DNA of 64,000 nucleotides. Origin: Gottfriedia acidiceleris (GTDB lineage Bacteria > Bacillota > Bacilli > Bacillales > Bacillaceae_G). Shown piece after piece: positions 27,929 to 36,533 of this stretch. A program made the position numbers and the translations under genes. The stretch's first letter is position 1. The number at the start of each line of letters is the position of its first letter. Under the pieces are notes generated by a model that worked only from the letters and a program-made list of their open reading frames with translations, was not told the DNA's origin and ran no database searches. The stretch spans positions 419,926 to 483,925 of the forward strand of contig NZ_SCFN01000004.1 in assembly GCF_004138285.1 (NCBI RefSeq), written 5' to 3'.

Positions 27929-28075
27929 TTATTTATTTCCGTATTTTGCTTGAAAGTTTAACTCAAGTCTGTGAGGATCAACATTTGAATCCCGAAAATG
28001 TTCTAGAAATATATTATCTTCATCTTCTTGCTTTTTTACTAACTCATGAACCTTGTTTGCGTATGTTAATATCAA
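27929..28075 (-). CDS. Possible small ORF or gene remnant, 48 codons
   Basis: An open frame with protein-like composition: YANKVHELVKKQ, then EDEDNIFLEHFRDSN and a C-terminus ending LELNFQAKYGNK. A TTG at 28075 sits too close (2 nt) to a GGAGA site to be a convincing start, and the frame stays open further back towards the terminator of the amine oxidase. I do not recognise the family. It may be the 3' end of a decayed gene or a real small protein. Confidence 0.35.
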   Translation of the reverse strand: MILTYANKVHELVKKQEDEDNIFLEHFRDSNVDPHRLELNFQAKYGNK

Positions 28076-28097
28076 ATCTCCGGTATATTTGTTAATC

Positions 28098-28124
28098 AAA
28101 AAAAAACCAACGAATCGTTGGGTT
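28098..28124 (-). terminator. Terminator after amine oxidase 1
   Basis: AACCAACGA / TCGTTGG hairpin followed by nine T on the minus strand, 12 nt after the stop. Confidence 0.88.
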
Positions 28125-28135
28125 AGTTACATTAC

Positions 28136-29590
28136 TTATAAATTATTAATTTCATTAGCAGTACGGACTCCTGATTCTATAGCCCCTTGTATCCACCCAG
28201 GATCAGAGGATGCATGTGCTCCACCAAAATGAATCCTTCCTTCAGGTGAACTAATGTATGGACCGAGTACTTTTTGTTGGTTTGGTTTATACATAACAAA
28301 TGCTCCACCTGAGAATGAAAATTGCGTCCAGCTTTGCGAATAGCCTACTAAAAATTCTTTATAAACCACATCGCCAAAAATAACTGAAAGATTAGCTAAT
28401 GCTTTATCAATGCGCGTATTATTTTTCATATTATCCCAAATTGCAGCATCGTCCCCCCAGGTGTAACTGGCTAAAATTACCCCTGTTTCTTTTCCAAAAT
28501 CATGACTAGGGAAATAGGCAGACTTAATAGGTAAATCAGTTACTAATTTCCCACCAAACATACCAAACTTTTCCCAAAATTTCGTCCTGAACTGTATAGC
28601 AATCTTGGTTGATTCCGCGTAATGTAGTTCTCTTATAACTTTCCATTTTTTATAAGAAATAGACTCATATGGAAAAATTTCCACAAAGTTTAATAAAGAA
28701 TAAGGGATTGTTGAAATAACATAATCACATTCATGTTGACTCTGCCTATTAAGTACTTCATTTTCAGAATAAATGATTACCCTTGTATCTTCTTGTATAA
28801 TTTTACTTACTCTTTCATTAAGCATAATATTGTCTTTTAATTGAGGTAAAAATGCTCTTACAAGGAAGTCAGTCCCACCTGTAACTTCATATAATTTTAA
28901 GTTTGGTGTTAAAAGTACAAGTACTTCTCTTAGTATTGCAGTAAATGATAGTTCTGGAAAACCTTCTATACCGATCATTGTATTAATCATATCAATTGCC
29001 CCTGAAGAGAGAGAATTTCCAAAAGGATTAAATCTTAAAAAGTTTTCCATAGAGTAGTGATCAAACTTTTCAATAACAATATCCCAATTTTTTGTTGGAT
29101 CCTGCCTTATAAACTCTACTAAAGGTCCAATTGCAGATTCGAGTAATTCTATAGCAGTTTTTCCTTTTTCATTTGGAGCCACAGGAAAGTTTAATATATC
29201 CGGATTCATTTCGTAACTTTTTTCATTTGTTAATACATTATTGACGTAAATTAAATCATTTGGAGTACTATTAATAAATTCATTTACTTTCAAATTAAAT
29301 TTATTTATTAATGCAAATGTTAAATGGTGGATTGAAGGGATACGCATAGCACCAAGTTCTGTATACTGGTAGTCAAGAAATGGTTCTCTTTTTGTATAAA
29401 TCCGTCCACCAATTCTGCGATTTGCCTCGATAATCGTAACTTGGTGCCCTGCTTCTTTCAAAAGTAATGCACTAACTAAACCAGATATACCTCCACCAAT
29501 TATGGTTACTCGCTTTGGTGAATTTGTCTTAGCTAATCCATTTTGAATTATCTCAAGCATTTCCTCCATTGAAAGGGCTTCTCGAACCAA
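28136..29590 (-). CDS. Flavin monoamine oxidase / L-amino acid oxidase family, copy 1
   Basis: A 484-aa FAD enzyme. The Rossmann motif is IIGGGISGLVSALLLKEAG (about 34-52), followed by the glutamate of TIIEANRRIGGRIYTKRE and GAMRIPSIHHL, typical of the amine oxidase/L-amino acid oxidase fold. The C-terminal flavin-contact motif is GRIHFGGAHASSDPGWIQGA (near 455-475). No signal peptide, so cytosolic or spore-associated. The start is moved to TTG 29590: GAGGTGG lies 6 nt upstream, and the paralog at 61323 shows the same site and spacing before its ATG (MVREALSMEEM here, MIQKLLLSMEQM there). The family oxidises amines or amino acids with release of peroxide and ammonia. Substrate unknown. Single gene with its own terminator. 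Confidence 0.9.
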   Translation of the reverse strand: MVREALSMEEMLEIIQNGLAKTNSPKRVTIIGGGISGLVSALLLKEAGHQVTIIEANRRIGGRIYTKREPFLDYQYTELGAMRIPSIHHLTFALINKFNLKVNEFINSTPNDLIYVNNVLTNEKSYEMNPDILNFPVAPNEKGKTAIELLESAIGPLVEFIRQDPTKNWDIVIEKFDHYSMENFLRFNPFGNSLSSGAIDMINTMIGIEGFPELSFTAILREVLVLLTPNLKLYEVTGGTDFLVRAFLPQLKDNIMLNERVSKIIQEDTRVIIYSENEVLNRQSQHECDYVISTIPYSLLNFVEIFPYESISYKKWKVIRELHYAESTKIAIQFRTKFWEKFGMFGGKLVTDLPIKSAYFPSHDFGKETGVILASYTWGDDAAIWDNMKNNTRIDKALANLSVIFGDVVYKEFLVGYSQSWTQFSFSGGAFVMYKPNQQKVLGPYISSPEGRIHFGGAHASSDPGWIQGAIESGVRTANEINNL

Positions 29591-29848
29591 AGGATACCAC
29601 CTCATTTTGAAAAAAAGATTATCTTATAAACACTATTCAATTTCGAGCGAATGTAGAATTTAAACATATATTTTGTTTATATCTAAAAAAAAGCTAATCT
29701 AAATTCTGTCCATTTAGCTGTTTAAATAAAAAACACAATGTAAAAGTTTCTTTAGTGAAAGCCGATTATCTCATTTAAATAAATAGTATTAAATCCTCGA
29801 TTGGTTCAATAATAATTTTCGTACCTACCTCTTTCTAAGGAGATTAGT

Positions 29849-30400
29849 ATGAATTTATTTGAGAAAGGAAGTAAATTTATAATGGGAGTATTAAGTGGAA
29901 ATCCACAAAATAAGCCTTTACATTATGGAGAAGTTTACGGTCTATGGAGTCACCTAGCGGCTACTAAAGCAGGTGTAGATACTTACCAAGTTTATATTAA
30001 CCATACTGGTGATGAAGAGTTAAGAGCATTTTTAAAACAAGTAATTGAAAATTCAATGAAACCTGCAATTAAAGAAATTGAAGAAGTACTTTTACATAAT
30101 GATATTGCAGTCCCTCCTACTCCATCAGAACGACCAGAAGCCGATTTAGAACAAATTCCAGCTGGTGCTAGATTACAAGATGTTCAAATCGCTTACATGG
30201 TTGCAGCTGGAAATGCCGCTGGAGTATCAGCTGATGCTACATTAATGAGCCAATCAATTCGTGAAGATATTGGTACTATGTTTGCTAGTTTTGGTGCAAA
30301 AAAAGCAAAAGATGGCGCGGCATTGCTACAAATGATGAAAACAAAAGGTTGGTTAATTCCACCACCTCTTCACCTTGAAACAAAACAACAACAGCATTAA
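29849..30400 (+). CDS. DUF3231 family protein
   Basis: A 183-aa helical protein. It has the DUF3231 features: PLHYGEVYGLWSHLAATKAG near residue 25, a helical bundle with VYINHTGDEELRAFLKQVIE, and the PPTPSERPEADLEQIPAGAR linker. One family domain is seen (some members have two in tandem). These ferritin-like proteins are common in Bacillus spores and may be coat or inner-membrane associated; their activity is unknown. The ATG follows TAAGGAG. A hairpin terminator closes the transcript. Confidence 0.9.
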   Translation: MNLFEKGSKFIMGVLSGNPQNKPLHYGEVYGLWSHLAATKAGVDTYQVYINHTGDEELRAFLKQVIENSMKPAIKEIEEVLLHNDIAVPPTPSERPEADLEQIPAGARLQDVQIAYMVAAGNAAGVSADATLMSQSIREDIGTMFASFGAKKAKDGAALLQMMKTKGWLIPPPLHLETKQQQH

Positions 30401-30403
30401 AAA

Positions 30404-30435
30404 AAATTGTCCACCTATAATTAGGTGGACTCTTT
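30404..30435 (+). terminator. Terminator after DUF3231 gene
   Basis: GTCCACCT / AGGTGGAC stem with a 6-nt loop and a T-run, directly after the stop codon. Confidence 0.9.
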
Positions 30436-30446
30436 TTAATGTTCAT

Positions 30447-30498
30447 AAAAAAAATGACAAAAGGGTTCGGAATAAGAGCATTCCGCCCCCCCTTTGTC
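30447..30498 (-). terminator. Terminator of the ars operon
   Basis: Minus-strand two-part stem: GACAAAGGG with CCCTTTTGTC outside and CGGAAT / ATTCCG inside, followed by eight T. Confidence 0.8.
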
Positions 30499-30566
30499 GA
30501 CAATCTGAGGATTCCAGGTGTTTGGTATCCTTTTACCTTTATTTAAATAAACTTAATGATGATTTT

Positions 30567-30974
30567 TTACACACCAGTCTCAGCGAATTTCTTAATACGT
30601 TCTCCGATCTCATCACGTACTTTTTGAAATACTGACCACTCTTGTCCAGCAGGATCATCAAATCCCCAATGTTCACGTTTTACTTTTGGAGGAGTTACCG
30701 GGCAAACTTCATTTGCATGACCACATAATGTAACAACTAAATCCGCACTGTTTAAAATGTCATTATTAATAATATCTGAAGTTTGATTACGTATATCTAT
30801 TCCTACTTCATCCATCGCTTTAATTGCATTAGGGTTTACACCATGAGCTTCAATACCCGCTGATAAAACAGTCCATTCGTTTCCTAAATATTTTTTACCC
30901 CATGCTTCTGCCATTTGACTGCGGCAAGAGTTACCAGTGCATAAGAAGTAAATTGTTTTTTTATTGTCTGCCAT
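30567..30974 (-). CDS. arsC: Arsenate reductase, thioredoxin-coupled
   Basis: A 135-aa enzyme of the low-molecular-weight tyrosine phosphatase fold. The phosphate loop is C12-TGNSC-R18 and the relay cysteines are C84 and C91 ([10 protein letters not shown]), matching C10/C82/C89 of B. subtilis ArsC. It reduces arsenate to arsenite through a triple-cysteine cascade ended by thioredoxin. Start at ATG 30974 behind GGTGGAG; an in-frame GTG four codons upstream overlaps that site. It is the last gene of arsR-acr3-arsC, 24 nt after acr3, so arsenite made here is exported by the neighbour. Confidence 0.96.
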   Translation of the reverse strand: MADNKKTIYFLCTGNSCRSQMAEAWGKKYLGNEWTVLSAGIEAHGVNPNAIKAMDEVGIDIRNQTSDIINNDILNSADLVVTLCGHANEVCPVTPPKVKREHWGFDDPAGQEWSVFQKVRDEIGERIKKFAETGV

Positions 30975-30998
30975 ACTTTGCTCCACCTTTGTTTATAT

Positions 30999-32054
30999 TT
31001 ATATTGTTGTTTCTTTTGCAAAATATTTTCTTCTTAACCAAAATGCTACATTAACTAAAGCAATCATTACAGGAACTTCAACTAGTGGACCAATAACTGC
31101 TGCAAAAGCCGCCCCAGAATTAATTCCAAAAACCCCTACTGCAACTGCAATTGCTAATTCAAAATTATTACTTCCAGCGGTGAAAGCTAAAGTCGTTGAT
31201 ACACCATAACTCGCCCCGGATTTCTTTCCTAAGAAGAACGATACAAAAAACATAATAATGAAATAAATTAATAAAGGAATTGCAATACGTACTACATCTA
31301 AAGGAAGTTCTACAATTACTTCTCCTTTTAATGAGAACATCACAATGATTGTAAACAGTAATGCGATTAGTGTTATCGGACTAATTTTAGGAATAAATTC
31401 TTTTTCATACCATTCCCTGCCCTTAGCTTTAACAAGAATTATTCTTGTAAATAGACCTGCTAAGAAAGGGATACCTAAATAAATGAAAACTGATTTCGCA
31501 ACTTCTGACATTGTGATATCAATTGTCATTCCTTCTAACCCAAATATTTTTGGTAAAACAGTAACGAAAAAGTAAGCATATACAGAGAAGAATATCATTT
31601 GAAAAATTGAGTTAAATGCTACTAACCCAGCAGCATATTCTCGATCTCCATCAGCTAAATCGTTCCATACAATTACCATAGCAATACATCTAGCTAAACC
31701 AATCATTATTAATCCGACCATATACTCTGGATAATCTCTTAAAAAAATAATTGCTAATAAAAACATCAAAACTGGACCAATTAGCCAGTTTTGAATTAAT
31801 GATAAGAATAATACTTTAACATCTTTAAATACTCTTCCAATTTCTTCGTATCTAACCTTAGCTAATGGTGGATACATCATTAAAATTAGCCCAACTGCTA
31901 AAGGTATTGAAGTAGTTCCAACTTGTAATTTATTCAGATTATCAACAAGACCTGGAGTTGAGATACCAAGAATAATCCCTAAAGCCATTGCCATAAATAT
32001 CCATAATGTTAGATAACGATCTAGAAACCCTAAACGTTTCTTTTGTTTATTCAA
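30999..32054 (-). CDS. acr3: ACR3-family arsenite efflux permease
   Basis: A 351-aa integral membrane protein with about ten transmembrane segments. Conserved pieces include [34 protein letters not shown], the [15 protein letters not shown] stretch with the conserved cysteine that takes part in arsenite transport, and [18 protein letters not shown] near the C-terminus. It exports arsenite, driven by the proton motive force. The start overlaps the arsR stop by 4 nt (ATGA), showing translational coupling; arsC follows. In B. subtilis the equivalent gene is named arsB. Confidence 0.96.
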   Translation of the reverse strand: MNKQKKRLGFLDRYLTLWIFMAMALGIILGISTPGLVDNLNKLQVGTTSIPLAVGLILMMYPPLAKVRYEEIGRVFKDVKVLFLSLIQNWLIGPVLMFLLAIIFLRDYPEYMVGLIMIGLARCIAMVIVWNDLADGDREYAAGLVAFNSIFQMIFFSVYAYFFVTVLPKIFGLEGMTIDITMSEVAKSVFIYLGIPFLAGLFTRIILVKAKGREWYEKEFIPKISPITLIALLFTIIVMFSLKGEVIVELPLDVVRIAIPLLIYFIIMFFVSFFLGKKSGASYGVSTTLAFTAGSNNFELAIAVAVGVFGINSGAAFAAVIGPLVEVPVMIALVNVAFWLRRKYFAKETTI

Positions 32055-32416
32055 TTTGAAATCCCCCCTAACTCACAACACTTTTGTCTTACAGGACTGT
32101 TATTAATCAACTTTTCAATTAAATCATCTTGTGCAGGAGTATGCTCTAAAATGGTATGAATCATAGGATAATAAGTTGATTCTTTATTTAACGAATAGTA
32201 AACCCATTGACCTTTTTTTGTTTCATTAACAATTTGCCGATCTTTTAGTTTTCGTAAGTGTTGACTAATTGCTGGCTGACTCATTTCGAATGTTTCTGTA
32301 AACTCACATACACAACACTCTTGTTTATCTAGAATTGCAACCATAGTTAATCGCGTTTTATCACTAATTATTTTTAATACATTAGCAATATCTTCAACAG
32401 ATCCTAAAATAGCCAT
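32051..32416 (-). CDS. arsR: ArsR/SmtB-family arsenic-responsive repressor
   Basis: A 121-aa winged-helix dimeric repressor. The metal-binding helix carries ECCVCEF (C34, C35, C37), the ELCVC-type As(III)/Sb(III) site. The recognition helix is [22 protein letters not shown]-terminal CC pair (RQKCCELGG) could be an extra metal-binding point. It is first in the ars operon, overlapping acr3, so it autoregulates the operon. Palindromes upstream (32438-32483) are likely operators. The AAGGAGAAAA site precedes ATG 32416. Confidence 0.95.
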   Translation of the reverse strand: MAILGSVEDIANVLKIISDKTRLTMVAILDKQECCVCEFTETFEMSQPAISQHLRKLKDRQIVNETKKGQWVYYSLNKESTYYPMIHTILEHTPAQDDLIEKLINNSPVRQKCCELGGISN

Positions 32417-32437
32417 CGTTTTTCTCCTTTTTTCTTA

Positions 32438-32483
32438 AGTTATATATAACTAAACACTTATATAAGTATGTACTTATATTAAG
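32438..32483 (-). promoter_or_regulatory. Probable ArsR operator region
   Basis: Two perfect palindromes, AGTTATATATAACT (32438-32451) and ACTTATATAAGT (32456-32467), plus an imperfect third copy TACTTATATTAAG, all within 70 bp upstream of arsR. Position and symmetry fit ArsR binding; the exact promoter was not resolved. Confidence 0.6.
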
Positions 32484-32860
32484 ATGTTTTCAAGTGAAAA
32501 ATCAATTGCAAATTCAAATAAATAGAAAATATATATGAGGTAAGATTATTATAAGAAGCATAAGATTCATTACACGAACCTTAGCTTTGTAATGAACGAT
32601 TACTTGAAGAACTATTATGAGTATATAAAGAAAAAAGAGCTTGTTAAGAGCTCTTTTTCTATTAAAACCTTGCAATTTCTATGCAAATCGAAAAATAACG
32701 CTTAGTTATGAGGTAGGGTAAATTGCACAAATTTGAAATTGAAGAAGAAATCATAGAATTTCACCATTAATTAAACCCTACTTTTTTTTATTACGAAACA
32801 AGAAAAAGGTGCGTTGATACTAAATTTACACACCTTAATCCAAATTTTTATATTTTATAG
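32484..32860. other. Intergenic region, terminator only
   Basis: No supported gene. A plus-strand frame from ATG 32592 (MNDYLKNYYEYIKKKEL and on) lacks a ribosome site and runs through the hairpin at 32631-32658, so it is probably debris. Confidence 0.45.
32631..32658. terminator. Hairpin terminator, owner unclear
   Basis: AAAAAGAGC / GCTCTTTTT stem, T-run on both strands. It may end minus-strand readthrough from the SDR gene or a lost plus-strand gene. Confidence 0.7.
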
Positions 32861-32968
32861 CTATTTAGTTAGAATCTTTTTAACTAAATCAACAAATAAG
32901 TTTTTTTCTTCCTCTGAGAGATTTTTAATCTGTTTCAGATGAAGTGTATAAAAATATAGCGAAATAAA
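32861..32968 (-). pseudogene. 3' remnant of a regulator-like gene
   Basis: 35 codons open to a TAG stop with typical C-terminal helix composition: YTLHLKQIKNLSEEEKNLF then VDLVKKILTK. This resembles the final helix of MarR-type regulators (LSEEE...L..LLKKI). A stop precedes it, with no start or ribosome site, so it is gene debris downstream of the SDR gene. Confidence 0.5.
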
Positions 32969-33051
32969 TTATTAAACTTGAGACCCAGAATTTTAATTAG
33001 CAAACTAACCAAAAAAGAGGAAATATTCTCGGAAATTGAAAACGCTAATTA

Positions 33052-33759
33052 TTACCAATCAATCCTTTTTCCATCTCTAAAAAATCCGCCGTTCGGTCCT
33101 TCAGAGCCCATCGTCACTAGCCAAAGCATCGACTCTGCTGCTTGCTTTGGAGTTCTTGGAGCAGATGATCCCCCCATATCTGAACTTACCCATCCCGGGT
33201 CGACCGCATTTATTTTGATATCTCCATTGATTTCTGCTGCTATCAAACGTGTCATACCGTTGAGGATAAATTTAGACAACTTATAAGCCCCTACTCCCGG
33301 ATATGACATTTCACTACCCGCCCCATACTCTGAGGAAACATTAATAATTCTTCCATAACCTTGTTTTTCCATGAGACTTATAAAGGACCTAATGACATGG
33401 TATGCACCGTAAAAATTGGTGTCCATTGTCCTCTCTAGCATAGAAGGCTCCGAAGCTAATAGCTTTTCATTCTTATCTAAATACACGCCTGCGTTATTAA
33501 TTAATACATCTAATCTTCCATATTGTTCATTTACTGTAATCGAAGCTTGATTAATACTCTCTTTATTGGCGACATCCATTTCCACACAAGAAACATCCAA
33601 ATCTAACTCCTTAAGTTTTTGTACAGCTTTTTGACCTGTTTCTAAATCTCTACTTGCCAAAATGACCCTAAATCCTTTTAACGCCAAAAGCTTAACTAGC
33701 TCAAAACCAATTCCTCGATTCCCGCCTGTTACTAGTGCAACTTGTTTATCCTGAGACAT
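33052..33759 (-). CDS. SDR family oxidoreductase (carbonyl reductase-like)
   Basis: A 235-aa short-chain dehydrogenase. The cofactor motif is TGGNRGIGFELVKLLA (9-24), with NNAGVYLD, catalytic Ser in INVSSEYGAG, and the Y-x3-K pair in VGAYKLSKF. The R/S/D pattern after the second strand (ASRDLETG) suggests NADP. The layout resembles plant-like carbonyl reductases (an ADRGL or CBR type). Substrate unknown. It lies downstream of an MFS 3' fragment and a MerR gene on the same strand. The ATG follows GGAGGATTAAA. Confidence 0.9.
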   Translation of the reverse strand: MSQDKQVALVTGGNRGIGFELVKLLALKGFRVILASRDLETGQKAVQKLKELDLDVSCVEMDVANKESINQASITVNEQYGRLDVLINNAGVYLDKNEKLLASEPSMLERTMDTNFYGAYHVIRSFISLMEKQGYGRIINVSSEYGAGSEMSYPGVGAYKLSKFILNGMTRLIAAEINGDIKINAVDPGWVSSDMGGSSAPRTPKQAAESMLWLVTMGSEGPNGGFFRDGKRIDW

Positions 33760-33820
33760 TTTAATCCTCCATTTCTGCTCATTAAATCCCCTTATCTTAA
33801 ATTCCTAATATAGATACTCC

Positions 33821-34010
33821 TTATGTGGAGAGTTGTTTTGTAGGACTAGATAGATAATTTCTTAGTAAAATAGTTACCAATCCTAGTATCGATGAAAGAA
33901 TTCCCACAATCACAACATACTGTATACCCATTTCAGATATTAATAACCCACCTACAGCTGCACCGATTGTTGTTCCTATATTACAAGAAGATAAGATATT
34001 GGGGCTTTTG
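33821..34010 (-). pseudogene. 3' remnant of an MFS transporter gene
   Basis: About 62 codons open to a TAA. The translation has the last transmembrane helices of an AraJ/YdhP-like MFS exporter: IGTTIGAAVGGLLISEMG, then IQYVVIVGILSSILGLV and TILLRNYL. No start is present; the frame begins where the MerR gene ends, so the first five-sixths of the gene are gone. It indicates a deletion that joined the MerR gene to the transporter tail. Confidence 0.7.
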
Positions 34011-34427
34011 TTACTTAGTATTGAAAGTCCCTATTTTATTGCTTTTAAAAATATCTTCCGTTCCTGCTTCCAAAGCAGTCTTGTAATATGAACATTTATG
34101 ATTGATTATTTCCATTGTTTTTTTTAATTCTTCCATCTGTGCTTCTACACTAGCTTTTCTTTCCAAAAACATGTCATATCTTAATTGTAAAGTGGTATCC
34201 CCGTCAGAACACCATTCAATGAAATTTTTAATTTCCTTAATTGGCATCCCAGTCGATTTCAGACATTCAATTACTTTTAAAGCTTCAATATCGGATTCTT
34301 TAAACACGCGTATTCCACTGCCTGTCCGTTCTACAAAAGGCATAAGGCCTTCTTTGTCATAGTATCGCAAAGCATATACTGTAAGATTCAATTCTTTTGC
34401 TACTTCGCCGATTGAATATGTTTTCAA
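34011..34427 (-). CDS. MerR family regulator (AdhR-like)
   Basis: A 138-aa MerR-type activator. N-terminal winged HTH (YSIGEVAKELNLTVYALRYY), wing with GIRVFKESDIEAL, then a dimerisation coiled coil (EAQMEELKKTMEIINHKC). Cysteines at 55, 73 and near 112 could be sensors; B. subtilis AdhR uses one conserved cysteine to sense aldehydes. It is divergent from a zinc alcohol dehydrogenase, as adhR is from adhA-type genes, and two TTGACC-TxGAGTTAACT boxes lie between them. Likely role: activation of the dehydrogenase under carbonyl or electrophile stress. The function by analogy is inference. Its 3' end touches an MFS fragment. Confidence 0.85.
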   Translation of the reverse strand: MKTYSIGEVAKELNLTVYALRYYDKEGLMPFVERTGSGIRVFKESDIEALKVIECLKSTGMPIKEIKNFIEWCSDGDTTLQLRYDMFLERKASVEAQMEELKKTMEIINHKCSYYKTALEAGTEDIFKSNKIGTFNTK

Positions 34428-34451
34428 TATTTATCTCCCTTTCTTTAAGCT

Positions 34452-34475
34452 TTGACCTCGAGTTAACTCTATTAT
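34452..34475. promoter_or_regulatory. MerR-type box 1
   Basis: TTGACCTCGAGTTAACTC with a central palindrome GAGTTAACTC (34460-34469), 25 bp upstream of the MerR gene. It matches box 2 closely and may mediate autoregulation. Confidence 0.6.
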
Positions 34476-34548
34476 TATGAAAAGGATTTTATCATGTTAT
34501 TTTTTTGATGTCACATTTAAAGAACGCAAAAAAATATAATTTAATCAC

Positions 34549-34579
34549 TTGACCTAGAGTTAACTAGAGGGAATATCAT
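34549..34579 (+). promoter_or_regulatory. MerR-dependent promoter of alcohol dehydrogenase (box 2)
   Basis: TTGACC (34549-34554), a 19-bp spacer and TATCAT (34574-34579). The over-long spacer and the AGTTAACT dyad inside it are the hallmark of MerR-activated promoters. Confidence 0.75.
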
Positions 34580-34666
34580 GATGGTGCAAGAGAAAAAATC
34601 TATTGAATGCTTCAACCCTAGTGTTTAATTTGTTCTCTTGAAAAATATTTTTTTGGAAGTTTTATT

Positions 34667-35707
34667 ATGATAACTGCAAAAGCACGAGCAGTAGATGGTC
34701 CTGACAAATCCTTTCGAGTTGCTGAAATCAAACGACGTGATCTTGATTTAAATGATGTTCTAATTGAAATTAAATATGCCGGAATATGCCATTCTGATAT
34801 TCATACTGCACATGGAGAATGGGGTCATGTGCACTACCCACTTGTACCGGGACATGAGATTGCTGGAATAGTCACGGATGTAGGATCTGATGTCACGAAA
34901 TACAAGGTTGGTGACAGAGTTGGAGTAGGATGTATGGTAGACTCATGTGGCGATTGTGAAAACTGTCGTAAAGGAGAAGAACAGTATTGTCTTAAAGGAA
35001 ATACTCCTACTTATGCTGGTGTTGACAAATACGGCGAGCCAACTCAGGGTGGCTATTCAACCCACATAGTTGTAACGGAGGATTTCGTAGTTAGAATACC
35101 AGATAACATAGAACTTGATGCTGCTGCACCATTACTTTGTGCGGGTATTACTACATATTCGCCATTAAACCATTGGGGAGCAGGACCAGGTAAAAGGATA
35201 GCTGTAATTGGTATGGGCGGTCTTGGTCATATGGCAGTAAAAATCGCACATGCAATGGGTGCAGAGGTAACTGTTCTATCACAAACATTGAACAAAAGAG
35301 ACGATGGCTTACAATTTGGAGCTAACCATTACTTTGCTACAAATGATTCAGAAACATTTGAAAAACTTGCGGGTACTTTCGACCTAATTATTAACACGGT
35401 AAGTGCAAAGATTAATTTGGATGACTATTTAAGGTTACTCACTCTTGATGGTACGTTAGTAAATGTCGGTGCTCCAGCAGAGCCGTTGTCACTAAGTGTT
35501 TTTTCACTTATAGGTCATCGTCGTTCATTTGCAGGTTCAATGATTGGAGGAATTCGTGAGACTCAGGAGATGTTAGATTTCTGTGGAAAACATAGCATTG
35601 TACCTAATATTGAAGTTATTACTGCCGATCAAATTGACGAAGCATACAAGCGAGTTTTAGCTTCTGATGTAAAGTATCGGTTTGTCATCGATCCTAGCAC
35701 TATGTGA
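34667..35707 (+). CDS. Zinc-dependent alcohol dehydrogenase, NAD(P)-linked
   Basis: A 346-aa MDR-family enzyme of the YahK/AdhA/CAD type. Catalytic zinc ligands C41 ([15 protein letters not shown]) and H63 (PGHEIAG); structural zinc ligands C94, C97, C100 and C108 ([15 protein letters not shown]). The cofactor loop [20 protein letters not shown] follows near 180. It reduces aldehydes to alcohols or the reverse. It is transcribed from a MerR-type promoter divergent from the AdhR-like gene, so aldehyde detoxification is likely. The ribosome site is weak (GGAAG). A terminator follows. Confidence 0.92.
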   Translation: MITAKARAVDGPDKSFRVAEIKRRDLDLNDVLIEIKYAGICHSDIHTAHGEWGHVHYPLVPGHEIAGIVTDVGSDVTKYKVGDRVGVGCMVDSCGDCENCRKGEEQYCLKGNTPTYAGVDKYGEPTQGGYSTHIVVTEDFVVRIPDNIELDAAAPLLCAGITTYSPLNHWGAGPGKRIAVIGMGGLGHMAVKIAHAMGAEVTVLSQTLNKRDDGLQFGANHYFATNDSETFEKLAGTFDLIINTVSAKINLDDYLRLLTLDGTLVNVGAPAEPLSLSVFSLIGHRRSFAGSMIGGIRETQEMLDFCGKHSIVPNIEVITADQIDEAYKRVLASDVKYRFVIDPSTM

Positions 35708-35742
35708 GGTGTGCGTTCTAATTATTAATTATATTTTTTCTG

Positions 35743-35779
35743 AGATGTCCTAAAAGCATTGCTTTTGTGGCATCTTTTT
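35743..35779 (+). terminator. Terminator after alcohol dehydrogenase
   Basis: GATG...CATC outer and AAAAGC / GCTTTT inner pairing followed by five T, about 35 nt after the stop. Confidence 0.75.
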
Positions 35780-35934
35780 AATATGTAATGTCCCGTAACT
35801 ATGTGGGCTTTTATAAGTAAAACTATCTATTAATAAGTTGGGATTGAACTACTGTTAGATATAGCTATTTAGGAAATGAATATTTGTCCAACTGTTCAAC
35901 TTGGTTAAAAATAAGTATGTAGGAGGAAGTAATA

Positions 35935-36348
35935 ATGATAAAAAATGAAGAAGTAAAAAATGGTGTCATATTCCCCGTTGGAGAAAAAAATGAAGCATAC
36001 GCACAATTTTTTGTAGGACAAAGTTATCTTAAAACCTTAATTGCTGATCCAAAAGTGAATGTTGGTGTTGGGAACGTGACCTTTGAACCTGGTTGCAGAA
36101 ATAATTGGCATATCCATCGTGATGGATTTCAAATTTTATTAGTAACCGGTGGAGAAGGTTGGTACCAAGAAGAAGGTAAACCTGCTCAATTCTTAAAGGC
36201 TGGTGATGTTATTGTCACTCACGATGGTGTGAAACACTGGCATGGTGCTGCAAAGGATAGTTGGTTTGAACACATTGCAATAACTGCAGGTACACCGGAG
36301 TGGTTGGAACCTGTTTCAGACGAAGAATATGAAACTTCAACTAAATAG
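35935..36348 (+). CDS. Cupin domain protein
   Basis: A 137-aa single-cupin protein. Motif 1 is WHIHRDGFQILLVTGGEGWY (metal ligands His-x-His and a late Gln where many cupins have Glu) and motif 2 is AGDVIVTHDGVKHWHGA with the third histidine. It ends in a TPEWLEPVSDEEY segment seen in carboxymuconolactone-decarboxylase-associated cupins. Metal-binding enzyme or sensor of unknown substrate. The site TAGGAGGAAG is strong. It is monocistronic, 227 bp after the alcohol dehydrogenase and behind a terminator. Confidence 0.87.
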   Translation: MIKNEEVKNGVIFPVGEKNEAYAQFFVGQSYLKTLIADPKVNVGVGNVTFEPGCRNNWHIHRDGFQILLVTGGEGWYQEEGKPAQFLKAGDVIVTHDGVKHWHGAAKDSWFEHIAITAGTPEWLEPVSDEEYETSTK

Positions 36349-36362
36349 ATTCTAAAAACTAG

Positions 36363-36396
36363 CGCATCTAATCATGAATTCGATGCGTTTTTTTGT
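36363..36396 (+). terminator. Terminator after cupin gene
   Basis: CGCATC / GATGCG stem, 13-nt loop and seven T. Confidence 0.85.
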
Positions 36397-36486
36397 TTTA
36401 TAATAAAAAAATAAATAACCTAAACTCTAAGATAACTAAATAAAAGAAAATGCATGGGATGTCTTCTCCTAAATCCTTTTCAAAGC

Positions 36487-36526
36487 AAAAAAAGTACAGA
36501 CTGAAAGAATTCCCCAACCTGTACTT
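36487..36526 (-). terminator. Terminator of the padR-ABC operon
   Basis: AAGTACAG / CTGTACTT stem with a 19-nt loop and seven T on the minus strand, directly after the permease gene. Confidence 0.85.
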
Positions 36527-36533
36527 CTTCATT

